A stretch of 64,000 nt of DNA, taken from contig NC_089852.1 in assembly GCF_036373705.1 (NCBI RefSeq), positions 30,256,707-30,320,706 on the forward strand, in the 5' to 3' direction. The notes beneath the pieces were generated by a model. That model was not told the origin of the DNA. It made no database searches and worked only from the letters and a program-made list of their open reading frames with translations. Position 1 is the first letter of the stretch; the number at the start of each line of letters is the position of its first letter. This document shows positions 43,601-56,467 of the stretch, one piece after another. Both the position numbers and the translations under genes were made by a program. The DNA is from Amia ocellicauda. Its lineage: Eukaryota > Chordata > Actinopteri > Amiiformes > Amiidae.

Positions 43601-46600
43601 GTTTTCCAGTGTCCTTCAACCATCTCTACGCTTTCTCCTACAACCCCAAGCAGAAAGAGCAGCAGCGAGAGGAGGGCTGGCAGCTCATCGACCTGGCATC
43701 GGAGTTCGAGCGGATGGGGGTGCCTTGCGACCACTGGCAGCTGACAGATGCCAACAGGGGTTACAAGGTGGGGGTGGTGAGGAGTCTGAGACACACAGGG
43801 CCACTGCAGGGGTTGGTGGTGTGGTTCACAGTCCTGATATCAATGCGAGACGCAGCGTTCCACAAATGCACCGCTGCATCCATCCTCCCTTCCCCCGCCG
43901 TGCCTCACAATAACTACTCACAGTAGTTACACGTAACAGCTTGGAGTTTATCGCTCCCTGGGACTGAAGCGAGGTTTGTCCCTGCTGAGTCCCTGTATGC
44001 CATCGATTGTGTACATCAGAGGGAAGGCAGCCAGGGCGATGGACTTCACTCTTGTCGTGAGTTGCTCTGCATCTGCTCTTCTGGCCTATTGGCCCGGAGG
44101 GACATGCAGCAGGAGAGAGCAGACTACTTGAAACTGATTAATGTATTTCTCTTCCAATGACCCTGATGCACTGGAATCTCCTCGCCAAAGCTGTGCTGAG
44201 GTGGCGTTCCCACTGTGCTGTGACTCTTCTTTTCTGTTTTTCACACAGATCTGCGAGACGTATCCGCAAGACCTGTACGTGCCCATCTCGGCCAGCAAGC
44301 CCATCATCGTGGGAAGCTCGAAATTTAGGAGCAAAGGGCGCTTCCCGGTGCTTTCCTATTTCTACCAGGAGAAGAAGGTAAAAAAAAGAATGAAATGAGA
44401 ATATAAATAGAGAGTGCAGCACTGCCACCGTTGAGTTTTCCAACCGTGGTGGTCGGCCTAGTGGGCTCTAGATTAGACTCTCCAGCTGGCAGCGGTGGAA
44501 CCGGGCTGTGTTTGGGATTTGGGATGCGGCTGCCAGCCTTTCTCCCACTGCTGTTGGCCGTGCCCGCCAGGCTGAGCCGCCGCCTCCACGTGTATTGATC
44601 TTAAGCCGCTGACAGTCTGTTGTTTGGTGGCCCACCTTGGTTTTCACCACCAGATTGTGTTTTATCTGCTACCTAGCCGTGTCCTCTGGGGTACATGAAA
44701 AAGAAAGCAGAGCACTCGGTGGGAGCTCCTGCTGGGCCCACCTCAATTTGTACAGATTGCTGCTGGGCCCTCACCCGGCTGTTCCTGGAGCCCAGTGAGT
44801 CAGCCCAGTGAGTCAGCCCAGTGAGTCAGCTGAAGACAGAGTCCGCACAATCCTTTTTTTTTTTTTTTTATAGCATCAAAACTATTCCTTATCAGATTTG
44901 TTGTGTTATTGCCTAATGGCTCCTGCCGCCGGGACATTCAGGGCGAAGCCACATCACGGTTTTGTCAGGCAGCGTGTTTGTCCTCATTCAGGCATGGCGT
45001 CTTATATCCTCCTTATATCCTGCATTATTTTCTTCCGCACATCACCACACAATTAAAAAATCCTGTCAGTCAGGCTCACACACACATTCCAACAGCCCCT
45101 GATTTTCAGGATAAACAGACCTGAGTGTACAATGCAGGGAGCTGTGCAGGAAAGTGTTTGCTTATTAATATGAGGCGTATAGTGGACTTGACACATCACG
45201 CAGCAGCAGCTGTAGCTGTAAAAAAAAGAAAGTAACGAGCCGTGACTGTGGCGCCCCCTCTCTCTGCCAGGCGGCGGTGTGTCGGTGCAGCCAGCCCCTG
45301 TCCGGCTTCAGTGCCCGGTGTCTGGAGGACGAGCACATGCTGCAGGCCATCAGCAAGACTAACCCCAACAGCCGCTTCATGTACGTGATGGACACCCGGC
45401 CCAAGGTAGGTGTGCACATGGCCATGGCCTCGCTGCAGCTCTGTCCCTCACTCCTTCTGTGATAGTGAGGGTAGAGGGTGTGTGTGTTGTGTTGTGTTTT
45501 TGTTAGTTTAAATGCTTATCGCAATACTGTGCAGATCTGCAATGCTGAACCAATAGGATCGGTGGGATTCTGCAGATCTGGGCAGAACCGCAAAAATCTG
45601 CTCAACAGATGCTACCCGAATGTACACAAGCCTGTGTTTCGCTAAACGTTGAACGTGCTTGGTGTGGTTTACTGTATTGGGCTTAACGAGAAGTTAAACG
45701 CCTGTTCTTTTGTATACAGGACTGGTAAGTGCAGGTCTTGTAATTAATAAAGTTAGAATCTAATTGGTTAACTTATAAGTAAAGTTTAGCGCTTACAGCA
45801 TGAAGTGTAATTCACACTTGGCTACAGTAGGGCTTAACAATATGCTTATGCTTTTAATATCGCTTTAAACATGCAATATTTTGTGTATCAGCGGGGCAAG
45901 TCTTTGAACATGAAATGTTCATGCAAAAGCCATAAACCTAAATAACATGTGCATAAATGGAAAATGCAACTGTGGGATTACATATGCATTTGAATAAAGT
46001 CCACTATATGCTTCTATACTGTAATAGAACTTTTTATTACACACATTTTCACAGACTTCAGACTTAAAAAATGTGACCATGAAGTTTACAATAGCTGTGT
46101 CAATCAATATGTTTGTTTTGCATCCATCCATTAATTGATGTAAACATCTGGCATCAGGCATAATGGTAATAATGAAGTAAAACTAGACTGAAATGACAGG
46201 AGTTTTCGTCAACTAATATCAACTAAAACTAATGAAATATGAAATTACTAAAATGTAACTAAAACTGATAATCATGTTAGTCAAAAGAGTAAGACTAAAT
46301 CTAAAATCTGCCAAAATTAACACTGGCTGCCCGTCTGAGGGTTTCACACAGCTTTGTTCTTTCTTGGCCTCGAATCACTTCCCTCACTCAGGGCTTCTGT
46401 TGGGTTATTTCCAACAAAGCAAACGTCTGGAAACTTTGTCATTAGGATGCCTGGACTGACCGGTGACTGTCCTGCACATTGAGAGTGAAGGCTGCAGGCT
46501 GGCCTCCTATCATTACAGACTACCTGAGTCCAGAGCCAGCAGCAGCTGCAGCCAGTTTCCCATGAAATGCAATTGGAAATCTTCCACCGCAGTCCTAATG

Positions 46601-49600
46601 CAATCTATGATGATGGATTCAGTTCAGTTTTAGTCCAGACCCCAGGAACTGGTTCATGTCATTATATAGACTTCCATTGGGGGGTACAGTTAGGGTGCCT
46701 TGTGATGCACACACCCACTGACACTGGTGACTGTTATATGAGAGGGAGACAGAGAGACATCAGAGAGACAAAAGAGATCAGTGAGACAAGAGAGTTCAGA
46801 GAGAGAGAGAATGAGAGAGCGAGGAAGAGGGAGATTTTAGGGAGGGGTTAGTACATACACAGTGGGTGTCTGGATGCTACAATACATTATCGCTGCCATC
46901 TCGGAGAGAGGGGGAAGGAGGGGGAGAGAGAGACAGAGGCGTCCCTGTTTTCTGTGACCCATTTTGCTCTGAACCAAGAGCACAGTCACCCTGGTGCAAT
47001 GGCAGCTTGCCCGTGGCTGTTGTCTCAGTCAGGAGACACACAAACACACTACTACCTGCTTATCAGTGTGTGTGATCTGTATTAAGAAACCGTTGAAAAT
47101 AAAATAAATGGATCCTATCAGCCTGCTTGTGCTGACCTCTGCTGTGTTGTGCTTTAGTGTATTCTGCTGTGATGTGTTGTGTTGCATCAGCCGACTGTGC
47201 AGAGAGGTTACGCTGTCTTTGCTTTTGGCCGCAGCTCAACGCGCTGGCCAACAGGGCGGCAGGTAAAGGGTACGAGAACGAGGACAACTATTCCAACATC
47301 CGCTTCCAGTTCGTGGGCATTGAGAACATCCACGTCATGAGGGCCAGCCTGCAGAAGCTCCTGGAAGGTCAGTGACTCAGTGCTGAACTCGGGGCCGGAT
47401 TGTAAATACCAAACTCCTAATTCTAAATTGAAAGTTCCAAAAGGGTTGGACAAAATTAGTAGTTGTGCCACAGCAATTTAAAGAAAAGCATTATTAAACA
47501 TTGCATCACAACAACACAGTGATACACACAGATCAGCTGGGATGAGCCCTGGAAGTGGAGCGAGCAAGTGTCAGTCAGTCAGGCAGTGTAGCAGTCAGTC
47601 CTTCAGTATATAGTCGATGTCTCAATCAGCATATCGGTAAGTCAGTCAGCCAGAGCATCAGTCAGTCAGTGGGAGGGGATTCGGGCTGCGGTGAGTGTCA
47701 GTGACAGCCCTGTGTGTCTGTGGCTCTTGTGCTCCGCAGTGCTGGGCAGCAGGGCCCTGTCTGTGACTGACTACCTGCTGGGGCTGGAAAGCTCGGGCTG
47801 GCTGCGGCATGTCAAAGCTGTCCTGGATGCAGCCATGGTCCTGACTAAAGTAAGTCCCCTCCGTCTGATGCAGGAGGCCAGTGGCTCTATCAGTGCAGCA
47901 GTCTGGCCCTGATGGCCGAGTAGAGCAGAGGTGGTCCGTGTGTGTGGACCTGTGCTGCCCAGGCGTCCTTTATCTTCCCTGACAAGATTCTTGACAAAGT
48001 TTGTCCCATGCTTGGCTTCAGTGCTGACTGGCCTGCAGGGGGCAGCGTGGCTCTGTAGAAGCCTGATCTCCTTTATGGGTGGCTTTTCACTGAAGGCCCT
48101 GTTCTCACATTATTGGCTGCATTCTCTTCAGCTCCCTGTGTTTCAGGGCCTACTGTATAGTGCTCACACAGTACGTGTGTGACAGGCAGGGATGGGGTGT
48201 ATGTGAGTGTGGTGTGTTGCAGGCAGTGACAGTGTGTGAAGTGTGTTGCAGGCAGTGTTGCAGGCGGTGAGTGTGTGTGTGTGTGTGTGTGTTTTGCAGG
48301 CAGTGACAGTGTGTGTGTGTGTGTGTGTGTGTGTTGCAGGCAGTGACCGTGGAGGGGGCCAGTGTGCTGGTGCACTGCTCGGATGGCTGGGATCGCACGG
48401 CGCAGGTGTGCTCCCTGGGGGCTCTGCTGATGGACCCTTACTACCGCACACTTAAGGGCTTCATGGTACGTCCCTGCGCCTCTACTACTCTCACTCGGAT
48501 AAAAGAGTTGATAATAATGATGATATTAGTAGTAGTACTACTAATATGAATAGTAGTAGTTGCAGTAGTGTTAGTAGAAGCATTTAGTAGCAGTATTTGT
48601 TCTTGATTTAATTTCTCACAGCTGTCCTATTGCAGTGCATTTTGAATTCTTCTGAACAGCTGAATCACACACAGGATTAGCTGCCCTTACTATATCTGCC
48701 CTATTACTAAATCCTTACTCTCCTTCTGTCTGTGCCCCTCTCAGGTGTTGATCGAAAAGGACTGGATCTCGTTCGGACACAAGTTCGCCGACAGGTAGGG
48801 TGTCCCCGCGCCGACGGCTCCGAATGGGAGGCTGGTGTGCAAACAGCAATGGGTGAACCAAGAGAGGAGAAAAAAAGATCGATTAAAAGATCCTGAAATT
48901 GAAGGATCAGGGTACTTGTCTGTGGTCTCCCCAGAACGCCCTGCTGGATTGCTTGGGTTTGACTCCAGCTCCTTCGTAACTCTTAGTAACGTATTTAGGA
49001 CGTGTGGTAAATCGTGATCCTATATTCTCTCAAGCCTGTTAAAGGTCTGGGACATGGAGAGTGCACTGGGTTGTTAAGTGTAAACCTTTCCCTCCTCTCT
49101 TGTTCCCCATTAACTCCCCTATCTCTCTCTCTCACCCTCTTCTTTCTCTCTCCCTCTCTCTTCCTCCACCCCAGGTGTGACCAGCTGGACGGGGACCCTA
49201 AGGAGGTGTCCCCAGTGTTCACGCAGTTCCTGGAGTGCGTGTGGCAGCTGACCGAGCAGTTTCCTCAGGCCTTCCAGTACAACGAGTGGTTCCTCATCCA
49301 GATCCACGAGCACGTGCACTCCTGCCAGTACGGCAACTTCCTGGGCAACTGCCAGAGAGAGCGGGAGGAGCTGCAGTGAGTGATGCCATGGGGAGGGGGG
49401 GGAAGAGAGGGAGTTAGTGGGACGAGGAACTACAGAGAGAGAGAGGGACCGGGAAAGAGCTTGTGTTGGAGTCCTACCTCATCAGGTCTACAACAGGTCT
49501 TGAGCCTGGTGCTCCCCGACTCCGGATGACGGATAGATGTAGGCGGGGGGCTCCAGCGCTGGCCAGTGATGTCGGGAGGGTTGTCCTGCTCTGTCTCGGT

Positions 49601-50798
49601 GCAGCTGGACTGAGGGTGTTGAGTCTGATTGGTCTTGCTCTCTGCAGGCTGAAGGAGAAGACGCACTCCCTGTGGCCCGCCCTCCTGGACGACCAGAGCC
49701 ACTACCTGAACCCCTTCTACTGCCCTGGGTACGCAGAGACGCACCCCGTCCTGGAGCCCAGCACCCTGCCCTTCCACTTCAAGTAAGCCCTTCGCCGCTG
49801 ACTGTCCCCATCTCTGCCTCGGTCTCTGTCCCCCCCTCTTCTGCTTCGGTCTCGGTCTCTCCCTCTCTCCCCATCTCTCTTGCCGTCTCTCCTTCTCTCA
49901 CTTTCCCCGTCTCTCGCTGAGTCATCTAAATGTGCACACCTGTAGATAGAGACCGTCCCGACTGCCTGGCTAAGGGAGGGAGAGGGTTAATCCTGCTTGG
50001 CATGGCGCAGCTCTGGGCAGGGGAGTGGGCGTTGTGTTGAATGGACGCTAACTGGCCTCTCTCTGCTCTCTGTACTGTGTGATCCAGGCTGTGGAGGAAC
50101 CTGTACCACCAGTTCGACCGGACCATGCACCCCCGCCAGTCTGTGCTGAACACGGTGTTGGCCCTGAGAGAGAAGAGCCAGGAGCTGGAAAGCACAGCCA
50201 GGGCACTGCAGGCTGTGAGTATCGGTTTCCTGCGGTACATTTAGTTTTTACTTATATACAGTACTTGTAGCACTGGGCTTATAAGTGTACATATCTATGT
50301 TTTGCAAAGCCACCAGGAGGTCAGGGGTCAGAAGGAGCTGCACCTCTGTCGTGCTCAGTGACAGACACACACACGTTTTGTTTTTGTCGTTGCTCTGCCT
50401 CTGCACACAGCATCAGGTGGTGTTTGTTACTGGGCACACAGACTTGGCCCACGAACCCCTTCTACTCTGATCCCGCTTTCGCTCCACAGAAGCTGCAGCA
50501 GCTGGACTTCAGCAGCCTGCCCGGGGACGGGAACAGCATCCCGCGGGAGAGCGACCCCCTGGCCCGGCCGCAGTCCCTAATCCTGGACGCCCCGCTGAGC
50601 CGCAAGGAGGAGCAGGAGGAGGGCGAGGAGGCGGGGGAGCGCCGGGGCCAGGGCGGGCTGCCGGGCAGCGGGGGCGAGCGGACAGTGGAGGGCAGCAGCA
50701 GCTCGGAGAACGGCTACAGTGAGCTCCAGCAGCCCTTTGCGAAGCAGGAGCCCCAGCTGGTCAGCCTGGAGCTCGGGGTGGCAAAGATGACCTGCTAG
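40308..50798 (+). CDS. mtmr6: mtmr6, complete, 14 coding exons
   Basis: Myotubularin-related protein 6 removes the 3-phosphate from PI3P and PI(3,5)P2 on endosomal and perinuclear membranes. The coding segments are 40308-40331, 42342-42461, 43029-43191, 43610-43767, 44249-44377, 45271-45405, 47235-47367, 47740-47849, 48340-48465, 48745-48794, 49175-49375, 49648-49782, 50088-50214 and 50490-50798. All borders are GT-AG, phases agree, and the product is 639 residues (human 621). A PH-GRAM domain covers residues 1 to about 105 ([22 protein letters not shown]). The phosphatase domain follows ([45 protein letters not shown]). The CX5R active site CSDGWDR has its cysteine at residue 337, so the enzyme should be active. 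A coiled coil near residues 500-560 and an acidic tail ending [10 protein letters not shown] follow. The tail has an extra Glu/Gly-rich stretch compared with human. The sister gene mtmr7 is the alternative; the C-terminus and neighbours support mtmr6. Confidence 0.95.
40449..40507. repeat. (GTAT)n microsatellite, mtmr6 intron 1
   Basis: About 14 perfect tandem tetranucleotide units lie 120 bases after the mtmr6 exon 1 donor. Confidence 0.95.
40603..40672. repeat. (ATT)n microsatellite, mtmr6 intron 1
   Basis: About 70 bases of ATT units with three single-base interruptions. Confidence 0.95.
40926..40933. promoter_or_regulatory. Palindromic CRE (TGACGTCA) in mtmr6 intron 1
   Basis: A full CRE/ATF palindrome lies about 600 bases downstream of the mtmr6 start codon, in GC-rich surroundings that extend to about 41000. 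It may be an intronic regulatory element; an 8-base match alone can occur by chance. Confidence 0.3.
42233..42341 (+). repeat. 28-bp minisatellite, four copies, at mtmr6 exon 2 acceptor
   Basis: Units begin at 42233, 42261, 42289 and 42317 with the core GCCGTGCTGTGCGGTTGTGT followed by GTCGGCCG. Copies 1 and 2 are nearly identical; the last differs by a change to TTTCAG, which is the splice acceptor of mtmr6 exon 2 (42342). Confidence 0.9.
42486..42560 (+). repeat. Diverged dispersed repeat (AATAATAAATT..GACACCTTTGTC type)
   Basis: An AAT-rich start followed by a block resembling the fish repeat motif 'GGCAGACGCCTTTATCCAAGGCGACTTACAGTGTACAGT'-like order (seen here as GAAGACACCTTTGTC and CAGTGTACAGTACA). 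Similar blocks occur at 52345-52400 and 61261-61325. Confidence 0.4.
46195..46315 (+). repeat. ACTAAAACTAA-rich repeat fragment, mtmr6 intron 6
   Basis: Irregular ACTAAAAC/ACTAATG units follow a GTTTTCGTCAACTAA start. Repeats of this wording are common in fish genomes; the family is not identified. Confidence 0.4.
48219..48340 (+). repeat. Repeated TTGCAGGCAGTG acceptor-like units with (TG)n
   Basis: The acceptor-plus-exon-start sequence TTGCAGGCAGTG occurs at about 48220, 48246, 48294 and 48334, with a variant TTGCAGGCGGTG at about 48258, separated by TG runs. Only the last copy joins the conserved mtmr6 frame (exon 9 starts at 48340). Confidence 0.85.
48340..48465 (+). other. mtmr6: mtmr6 exon 9, catalytic loop
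   Basis: This 126-base, phase-0 exon encodes the P-loop [17 protein letters not shown]. The cysteine is the nucleophile and the arginine, six residues later, binds phosphate; both are present. Human MTMR6 has DRTSQ where this protein has DRTAQ. The exon is preceded by an unusual series of repeated acceptor-like sequences, so alternative use of the 3' splice site here would directly affect enzyme activity. Confidence 0.93.
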
Positions 50799-51078
50799 TG
50801 GTCCGCACTGCTGGGGCTGCCCGGACCCCCTCACTGAGGACAGACGCACACTGGACACCCCAGGATGGAGTGGGCGGTAGGGAGGGGGATGCAGGGAGGT
50901 CTGTCAGCCACGGCGTGCAATCCTGAGGGAGGCTTTCTGCAGCGGGGTGGAAGTGTTTATACCACAGAAATCACTTTGTTACTGAACCATTATTAGCAGG
51001 AATGAGTGAATGAATGAGCTAATCTATCGATTGCACTTAGAGCAGTTTAAATCTATATGTATATATTCAATTAATAAA
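50799..51078 (+). terminator. mtmr6 3' UTR with polyadenylation signal
   Basis: AATAAA at 51073-51078 lies 275 bases after the mtmr6 stop codon and is followed by a genomic A run at 51090-51107. It is the first canonical signal downstream of the stop. Confidence 0.55.
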
Positions 51079-52344
51079 TTAGAATATGCAAAAAAAAAAA
51101 AAAAAAAGGAAAATTTTAAACACGCAAGCAGCGATTTGGCACCGAGGCATCTCGTAGCACGCCAGGAGCGGTGCGCAGGCTCTGCCAGGAGTAAAACTCA
51201 CCCCGTCTCATTTGCAGGTACCCTGTGTGCTCAGCTGGCACACCATGAGGCAGGATGAATTTGCAGTTCTGTGTTTTATACTTGATGTGATAATCGTTAC
51301 ATTTACTGTGGCGTTCATGGCTTCCGGGCGTTGCGTGTGCAGAGTCGGTCCAGCGGGTGGCAGCAGTCTGGCGGCTGTCTGTGTAATAACAGTGCTGCTC
51401 ACGGAGTCCTCCTGGCCCTGTGTCAACTGTCCACTGCACAGGACCTTGCAGGCACCAAAAAAGAAAAGGGTGAGGAGAGGAATTTTGTTCCCAAGTGTCT
51501 GAGGGGACAGAGCCGCCCACTGAGAGTCAGACGAGTGTCGGTGTCATTGATAGGAGTGGGAGGGTCCATATCTTCTTGAAAACCAGTAAACTAACCTTGA
51601 CGACGTGGCTCGGAAGAAGACGTGACACCCCACCCCTCCCCAACTGCAGGAGTGGAGCAGTGTGCCATTCGAGAGATGCAGTGAGCGAGTCCTGTGCCAG
51701 TCAGGCCGGGGGTGCAGGGGGGTCGGGATGAAAGCAGGCTCCTAGGATACCACTCGTGCGGCCTTCCCCTTGTCACCATGTCTGCCCATAGCTGTAAAAG
51801 TGCTATTTTTGTGTTTTGTTGTTTTTGTCATTGTTTTTTGAGGTTGCTTTAAATGCTTCATAGATGTGATTTCTTGGAAGAATGTAATTTTTTATTATTA
51901 TTATGTGCACATCTGTGTTTAAAGGAAGTTTCTACATTCTTGCGTTTAAGCAGTTTTAATTTGTAGTTCAAAACCAAACAAACCCGTCCATTTGAGTCTG
52001 GAGGGTGGTGGAGGGTGAACAGGTGGGTAATGAACTTGGGGTGGTCTATAATTGTACTGCTGATGCGCCACAGGGGGCTGGCCTGCAGCAGGGTCTTATA
52101 CCGCTCTTTAAATCAGTACCTACATCTTCTACAGCTCTTTAAATCAATACCTGGGGAAGAGAGAGGGTTGCAGTGCTTCAGTTAAGTGAATCAATTAGCT
52201 AATTAAGAGCTCAGGGTGGGCTGAATAACCAGGCGTGCTCTGGCCCTCCCTCGAGGTGTGGACTTGAACAAGCGAGTGGGCCTCACTGCTGTGGCTGGCT
52301 CGATGCCCTTCCTGTTTGGACAGGAAACTTCTACGATTGTCAGG

Positions 52345-52400
52345 TCTGATATTAATAATAATAATTTATTTAGCAGACTTTATCCAATTAGAAGAAAATA
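52345..52400 (+). repeat. Dispersed repeat fragment (TTTAGCAGACTTTATCCAATT type)
   Basis: AATAATAATAATTT followed by TTTAGCAGACTTTATCC matches the order of a common fish repeat whose intact form reads GCAGACGCCTTTATCC. It is short and diverged. Confidence 0.5.
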
Positions 52401-55400
52401 AAGTCAAAAGTATTAAGTTGCTCTGACATTCGATCTCCTACAGCTGCATTGAATCAGCCCGGCCTGATGGCCCATTAATAATTGACCAGGCAGGTCTGAT
52501 TAACAGCGTTTTAACTGATCGGTGCTTAAACTTTTAGCTGCTTATTTCACTATGTGACGCTCCAGTGGTCTTAACAGGACCAGGGATAGTGCTTCACAGA
52601 CGTGGCCTTCGTATGTGTTTCTCGTGGAGCCCTGAGGCCCCTCTGTTGTTTGTGCATATCTGTTCTAATGTTCTTAGATTGTAGCATTACTCTTCCCCAC
52701 ACTGGAGAGGCCTGGGAGTCAAAGTGGATCTGAAAGGCCTGTGGCTGGTCCAGGAGTCACCTAAACCACCGTCTGACTGAGCGAGCCAGACCGATCTGCA
52801 GCTGCCTCACTACCTGTCTGACCCGCAGTTGCTGCCGCCACCAGATGTGCAGCTGCTGGCCAGGGGTCATTTCTCAGTTTCGTGCTGCACCGGCACTGGT
52901 CTGTCAACAGTAAAAGCTTCACTTGAATTTGAGTTTTGAATTGCGCATTAAAATCCAAATCCTACAGAGATATGTCAGGGACTAGGAGTGCTTTGCCTTA
53001 TTATGATGCCTTGGTCAACCTGAAGTGCGTTTTCCACCTGTACACGGCCACATGTATGACCTATGAACTGCGACAACTACAATCCCACACAGGAAAAGGA
53101 ATCAGCGGCTCTAAGGAGGTACAACGAAACAATCTTTTTGTCAAAGTCTTTACACAGCACACCAGTGAATGTGCAGGCCTGCTTTTCCTCTATTGCCAAT
53201 GCCAAGAACATGTCTGTCACGGGGGATCACGGTGTTGTCAGCCATCCCTCGAATAGGGATGTCAAAGGGCAGGCAGGCAGGCAGCCTTGGGACACAGGGC
53301 GACGCAGGCAATGGTAAGATCCTGTATCCTGTTACTCTGGCTCACGTGGCTTACAACGCAGGACTGATTTTGGGGGGTGGTGGTACCCCCCCGCCCACAG
53401 GGGCACTGACCTGCCTCGCTCTACAGGACTGTGTGCGTGGGATGAAACTCGGTGTGGAGTGCAGCCAAACTGTTCTGCATCCTTTACTTGTTTTCTTTCT
53501 CTTTCTGTCTTTATTTCAGGTTGAACAAACTGTCAACTGAAAATGTTGAGAGGAATAAAAATGGTGATGAATTGTCACAGGACAGCCTTTTTTGATGGGT
53601 GGGGGAAGAAAAAAAAACCCCTAACAAAGCAAGAAAAATATTTACTGAAAAGTATTACAGTAACTATAGACTCACAACACCACACAGTAACTAGACCCTA
53701 ATTCCAGCCCTGACTGACCCCACTGAAGCTGCCGCTCTGCACTGATCGAAACGCAGAGGGGGGTCGTTAATCCCTTCACGTCTTCATTACTGTTGCCCCC
53801 CCGCCATGACAGCCTAATCCAGGAAGATCAGCACAGCTCATCACAGCCGAGACAGTCAGCCCGGGGTCTATGAAGGTAATTACTATATGGGGGTTGAGAG
53901 AGATCGATCTCTACAGCTCCTAGGCTACAGAATAGCTGCTTTTATAGGTGCCTGCAAGATAACACTTCACAAAGATGCAGAATTTGAGAAATTCACAGCC
54001 AGGAATGGGAAGTGGGTCTCTGTTAGGGACAGGCTTCTGCCTAGCCTACCTAGCATTACTGAGGCCCTGCAGCCCCCCACCTCCTTACTCCACTCTGCAG
54101 ACTAGGGAGAGATCGGATTCCTGTTCAGTGCAAGAATGGAGAATCCCAGTTCAGGTGGTGATTTTGCATTCTGTGCACATTCACCAGCGGAGGTATTGAA
54201 ATCTGTCCTGGAATCACTGTGCTGTGAAAGAGCATTGCCCCTGAATGAAAATCAAATCAAGTGTCTGACTGCTTCTCCTGCCATCCTGCTCAGCACTGGG
54301 ATCTCATTAAACCCTGAAATATATATTGTGGGGGGGCACTGCTCTAATGCATGCTTAATTTCCTCAAATGGTTCATTGAAAATGTGGGATGATTTTGATT
54401 AATTTTACATTGCCTCAGCATGACAAGGGGTCAGATTTGGCGGTGTGTGACCTAGTTCTGGAGGAGCTCGCTGCCAGTGCCCCCCACTACCCCCAGCTGA
54501 GACTGCCTGCATGCAGACAGAGAAGAGGAGCAAGAGAGCATGGCAGCGCTGTCTGTAAACGCACTCGCAGTCACAAGCACGTCCCAGCTGCGCACTGGAC
54601 GCACTGCAGCGCCACACACACATGCAGAAAAGAACGCAGCTGCGTGAATTTTGATATGGGATGCTCCTTCAGCCCTCCCCCTCCTCCTCCACCTCCTCCT
54701 GGCTGCAGAGACAATTGAATATTTCACACACACACACACACACACACACAATACACTGCTATCAAAGGACCACTTCAGCACATGAATACGGTCATTGTTT
54801 GGCATCAGTGAGGTGGAAGAACACGGCCGGGACGGGGAGCCAAGGAACTCCAGTTCTACAGAGAGGAGGATGCATCCATTTCGGCACAGCTCCCCTCAGA
54901 CAGACACGTCTCTTTGTGTCTCTCCTGCGAGCTCAGTGTGGTAGAGGAGCCGTCCCTCCTCACTGTCAACAAGGAGATCCTCGGCCAGGCTCAGGTTGAA
55001 GGGGGGCGGGCTCTCCAGGCTCAGACTCCCTCCCAGCTGGGGAGAACCACAGAGGAGCGGCGAACCCCAAGGGGGAGTGAGCTGGCCTCTCCATAACAAT
55101 GGGGTTCTGGAGTCACGAAGCTTCTGACATTGAGCCGGGCTTTCATCCTCTGATCTCGGTACACTAGCCAGGATCTGAGTGGATGTGGTGAGATGATTGT
55201 TTAATGTATTCAAAGAAACTGATAACGCAGCACTTCCAAACTGAAGGGGTGACTTGGACCGCTACTGGTGTCCCCAACTTTGAACAATTTAATTTTATAA
55301 TAGAATATCATAAACAAAAGCCAGTCTTTGTGAGCAATGCTGCTTGTTAACTGTCAGAAACAGGAGAGTGTTGTGGAAGGAAGCACAAGCAGGTACATTG

Positions 55401-56325
55401 GGTTTTTAAGACTCCCTCAGTCATTCCCCTCTTCTTTTCCAACACTGTGAGGAATAAAGTCACTCCCTGACTGCTGGATCCCCCCCAGCCCAGACCCCCA
55501 CCCCTCAGGGATCCTATAAGGGCACAGCTCAGGCACACATGCTGTCAGATACCCCTTCGTGTCCAGATGTCCTGGAAGCAAGGAGCTGCTGCAATGTCAG
55601 CAGCTCAGCAGATCTCAGATCGCAGCAGCTCGTTGCTTCCAGGTTGCTCTGCATAGGTGGCCGTTCATCGGGGGGCTTTGGAGTGAGATCGAAAGGCACC
55701 CAGCCTTGCTTTCAGTGCAGTGTGAACAGCCGTTATCAAACGATTCCTCTCTCTTCCCCCTCGCACTGGCTGCGCTCCTGGCTGTATGGAGATTTCATTG
55801 AATGTGATAAAAGCAGCAGATGAGTCACAGGAGAGTCAGTAAACCCTCTTCACAAGTGGAGGAGGGGAGGAGGGGAACACAGCACAAACCCCCATGTGCC
55901 AGACAAACGTGCGGCAGCGACTTACAAAATATGTCAGCGCTGCTCAGCGTAGCGGCTGATCACAGACATTAGGGCTGAAGGATTACGCTGCATATTCTGT
56001 ATTCCTGATATTATTTTTAGATTCATATCTGGTAAATACCTTTCTCTGCATTGGCTCATGTGTGCTGCTGTTGTTGTTGTTTGTGTATTGATTGATTTCT
56101 TTGGAGGTCTGTTTTACCGTCATAAAATGATGGGAGCTAGGGTGTGTTTGTCTGGTGAGAACGAGGAGCAGTGATCACACCGAACACTTGAGAATGGATT
56201 TACATCCGATTGAGATGTCACTGGTTCTGGAGACAAGGGGGGAGAGACACAGAACCAACATCAACAAGGTTGATCAGCATGCTCTCCCCCCCCAAAAAAA
56301 AAACCCCAATAACATTTGTTTTCAA

Positions 56326-56368
56326 AATCAATCATCAATCAAGCAATCAATCAATCAATCAATAAATA
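56326..56368. repeat. (ATCA)n tract upstream of amer2
   Basis: Tandem ATCA units lie about 100 bases before the amer2 start codon. A similar tract lies at 58921-58946, about 90 bases after its stop. Confidence 0.8.
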
Positions 56369-56467
56369 TGTGCTCTCGCACTGCTGCAGCGCAGGTTGAT
56401 TTAGGATGATGGCAGGCCTTGGCTCTGCTCCATCGCTGACGAAAGCTGCTTATCCCCCCCAGTTGCC

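Larger units (their letters stand above)
51079..56467. other. mtmr6-amer2 intergenic region
   Basis: No gene was recognised. It contains a dispersed repeat fragment (52345-52400), a CA run (54726-54750) and an (ATCA)n tract (56326-56368). The longer open frames here show no family I know and no consistent splice structure. The amer2 5' UTR and promoter should lie toward its right end. Confidence 0.5.

Noticed and set aside
54136-54402. 88-codon open frame between mtmr6 and amer2
   Set aside because: It resembles no family I know, has no splice partners, and its length is expected by chance here.
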